A stretch of DNA of 64,000 nt, from positions 133,078 to 197,077 of the forward strand of contig NZ_RCWL01000005.1 of assembly GCF_003991195.1 (NCBI RefSeq). Reading direction: 5' to 3'. How positions within the stretch are numbered: the stretch's first letter is position 1; each line of letters starts with the position of its first letter. Below, one piece after another: positions 63,161 to 64,000 of this stretch. The notes beneath the pieces are model-generated. The model had not been told where the DNA came from, searched no databases, and saw nothing but the letters and a program-made list of their open reading frames with translations. Origin of the DNA: Gynurincola endophyticus. GTDB lineage: Bacteria; Bacteroidota; Bacteroidia; Chitinophagales; Chitinophagaceae. A program made the translations under genes and the position numbers.

Positions 63161-63925
63161 ATGGATTACTACAAGAACAATGCAATATATGACCATTTGA
63201 TTCAATCAAATTCACCCCACTATAAGTTCGTAGTAGGTAATGCTTGGCAACTTGTTTATGGTAATAAATCTTGCCAGCCCTTAGTATTAATTTTTGCTGT
63301 AGGCGTTCCAAACTCTCACTTGTCAGAACCTCCAAGCGACCAAGAAAAAGAAGCATTCTCCTTACTTGAATATACTGGGAAGAAAGCAGGTCTAAGAGTG
63401 GGTTACATAAGGTTTGCTTGTGACATTCCAGAAATTGATACAGTCATAACTTCAAATGGGAGCTTTAATTACACAACTGTTAATATGGACGGTCTATCAA
63501 GAATTTTTGAGTCCACTGGACTTCCAGTATCAAGAACAGCAACCGCCAAATATCTTAATGACAAATCATCAAGTGCTTACCATAATTGGCAAAGATCAAG
63601 CTTAGGCGTTGATTTAACTGTTTCAGACATTGACTTATGGCGTCTTGATAATGAAGGGAATCCCGAAATTATTTATGAATTGAAACGCTCTTACTATGAT
63701 TTAGAAAAATGGAAACCATTCACTGATGACTACAGGAATTTTCAATTACTCTCAAATCTTTGTCAAAGAGCTGGTATCAAGCTCAAAATTCTTTATAACC
63801 AAAGAATCAAAACTCCTTTTCAGGATAAAATAGATAGACTAAAAATATTCTCAGTTGATTTTTCAAAAAATCCGCCAATAGAGAATAATGGCATAATCAC
63901 ATTAAAGGAATTTGAAAATTTATAG
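63161..63925 (+). CDS. Unrecognised protein with PD-(D/E)XK-like nuclease motif
   Basis: 254 residues from the ATG at 63161, 4 bases after the mod stop; a longer frame from 63059 overlaps mod and is rejected. The region VDLTVSDIDLWRLDNEG followed by IIYELKRSYYDLEKW fits the PD-(D/E)XK nuclease pattern: an Asp, a hydrophobic strand, then E-x-K. Downstream DDYRNFQLLSNLCQRAGI would be the following helix. I do not recognise a family. Sitting between mod and res, it is probably part of the restriction locus, as an extra nuclease or a specificity or regulatory factor. Confidence 0.75.
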   Translation: MDYYKNNAIYDHLIQSNSPHYKFVVGNAWQLVYGNKSCQPLVLIFAVGVPNSHLSEPPSDQEKEAFSLLEYTGKKAGLRVGYIRFACDIPEIDTVITSNGSFNYTTVNMDGLSRIFESTGLPVSRTATAKYLNDKSSSAYHNWQRSSLGVDLTVSDIDLWRLDNEGNPEIIYELKRSYYDLEKWKPFTDDYRNFQLLSNLCQRAGIKLKILYNQRIKTPFQDKIDRLKIFSVDFSKNPPIENNGIITLKEFENL

Positions 63926-63928
63926 CAG

Positions 63929-64000
63929 GTGAAACTACAGTTCGATAAAAACCAAGAATACCAGCTTCAAGCCATTCAATCAGTTATTGACTTGTTTGAC
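63929..64000 (+). CDS. res: Type III restriction Res subunit, N-terminal fragment
   Basis: A GTG start at 63929 gives 24 codons up to the window edge; the encoded start is KLQFDKNQEYQLQAIQSVID. That opening ('F-x-NQEYQLxAIxxVxDLF') is the Q-motif region of Type III Res helicase subunits. The rest of the gene, with the helicase and nuclease domains, is outside the window. It starts 3 bases after the preceding gene. Confidence 0.75.
   Translation, partial: MKLQFDKNQEYQLQAIQSVIDLFD

Noticed and set aside
1..64000. rRNA, tRNA and insertion sequence search by eye
   Set aside because: No cloverleaf, conserved rRNA segment or transposase frame was seen; a tool such as tRNAscan would be needed to rule out unusual tRNAs.

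Overview
This window looks like chromosomal DNA of a Bacteroidota bacterium, most likely a member of the Chitinophagaceae or a close relative. I infer this from protein families and promoter style, not from a database search. The supporting features are a short primary sigma factor without region 1.1, a NuoG reduced to its iron-sulfur part, paired ExbD proteins with TonB, DUF5723- and DUF4836-like envelope proteins, and promoter boxes of the Bacteroidota type (TAnnTTTG, with TTTG or TTG about 19-20 bases upstream). There are no rRNA or tRNA genes, CRISPR arrays or intact insertion sequences that I can see.

Layout. 1-6.7 kb: the end of an outer-membrane protein gene, then leftward genes for an S4 RNA-binding protein, an M20 peptidase, a cation efflux protein and an LptF/LptG permease, then a hypothetical and a START-like protein. 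7-12 kb: information-processing genes (rpoD, ffh, rpsP, rimM, dinB). 12-19 kb: peroxiredoxin, a secreted amidohydrolase, a leftward set of three RNA-modification genes (rlmN and two pseudouridine synthases) and a thiolase. 19-26 kb, leftward: LMW phosphatase-hisS, then two lipoproteins flanking an unusual ABC ATPase/FtsX permease pair. 26-29 kb: a small membrane protein, a PstS-like lipoprotein and a TPR protein. 29.4-43.2 kb: a complete 14-subunit NADH dehydrogenase operon (nuoA-N), with an NlpE-like lipoprotein gene lodged between nuoE and nuoF. 43-53 kb: a MacB/FtsX-like permease, a large secreted zinc protease, and a TonB energising cluster (exbB-exbD-exbD-tonB) followed by a second exbD-tonB pair. 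53.0-54.4 kb: mnmE.

From 54.44 kb to the right edge the DNA changes character. Directly after the stop codon of mnmE comes a mobile-element module: a short region rich in repeats, an excisionase-like protein, a tyrosine recombinase, an unknown protein, two small helix-turn-helix proteins, a primase-like BT4734-family protein and a PriCT-2/DUF3987 helicase-like protein. It carries a restriction-modification cargo: a small XRE regulator, a Type III-like Mod methyltransferase, an unrecognised protein with a PD-(D/E)XK-like motif, and the first 24 codons of a Res-like subunit cut off by the window edge. The last codons of mnmE (encoding FCIGK-stop) are the probable attachment site. The same kind of site is used by the unrelated Salmonella genomic island SGI1 family.

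The most interesting items are the four-gene restriction locus with its extra putative nuclease between mod and res, the use of the mnmE 3' end by this element, the lipoprotein inside the nuo operon, the ABC transporter with altered ATPase motifs, and several candidate structured RNA leaders.
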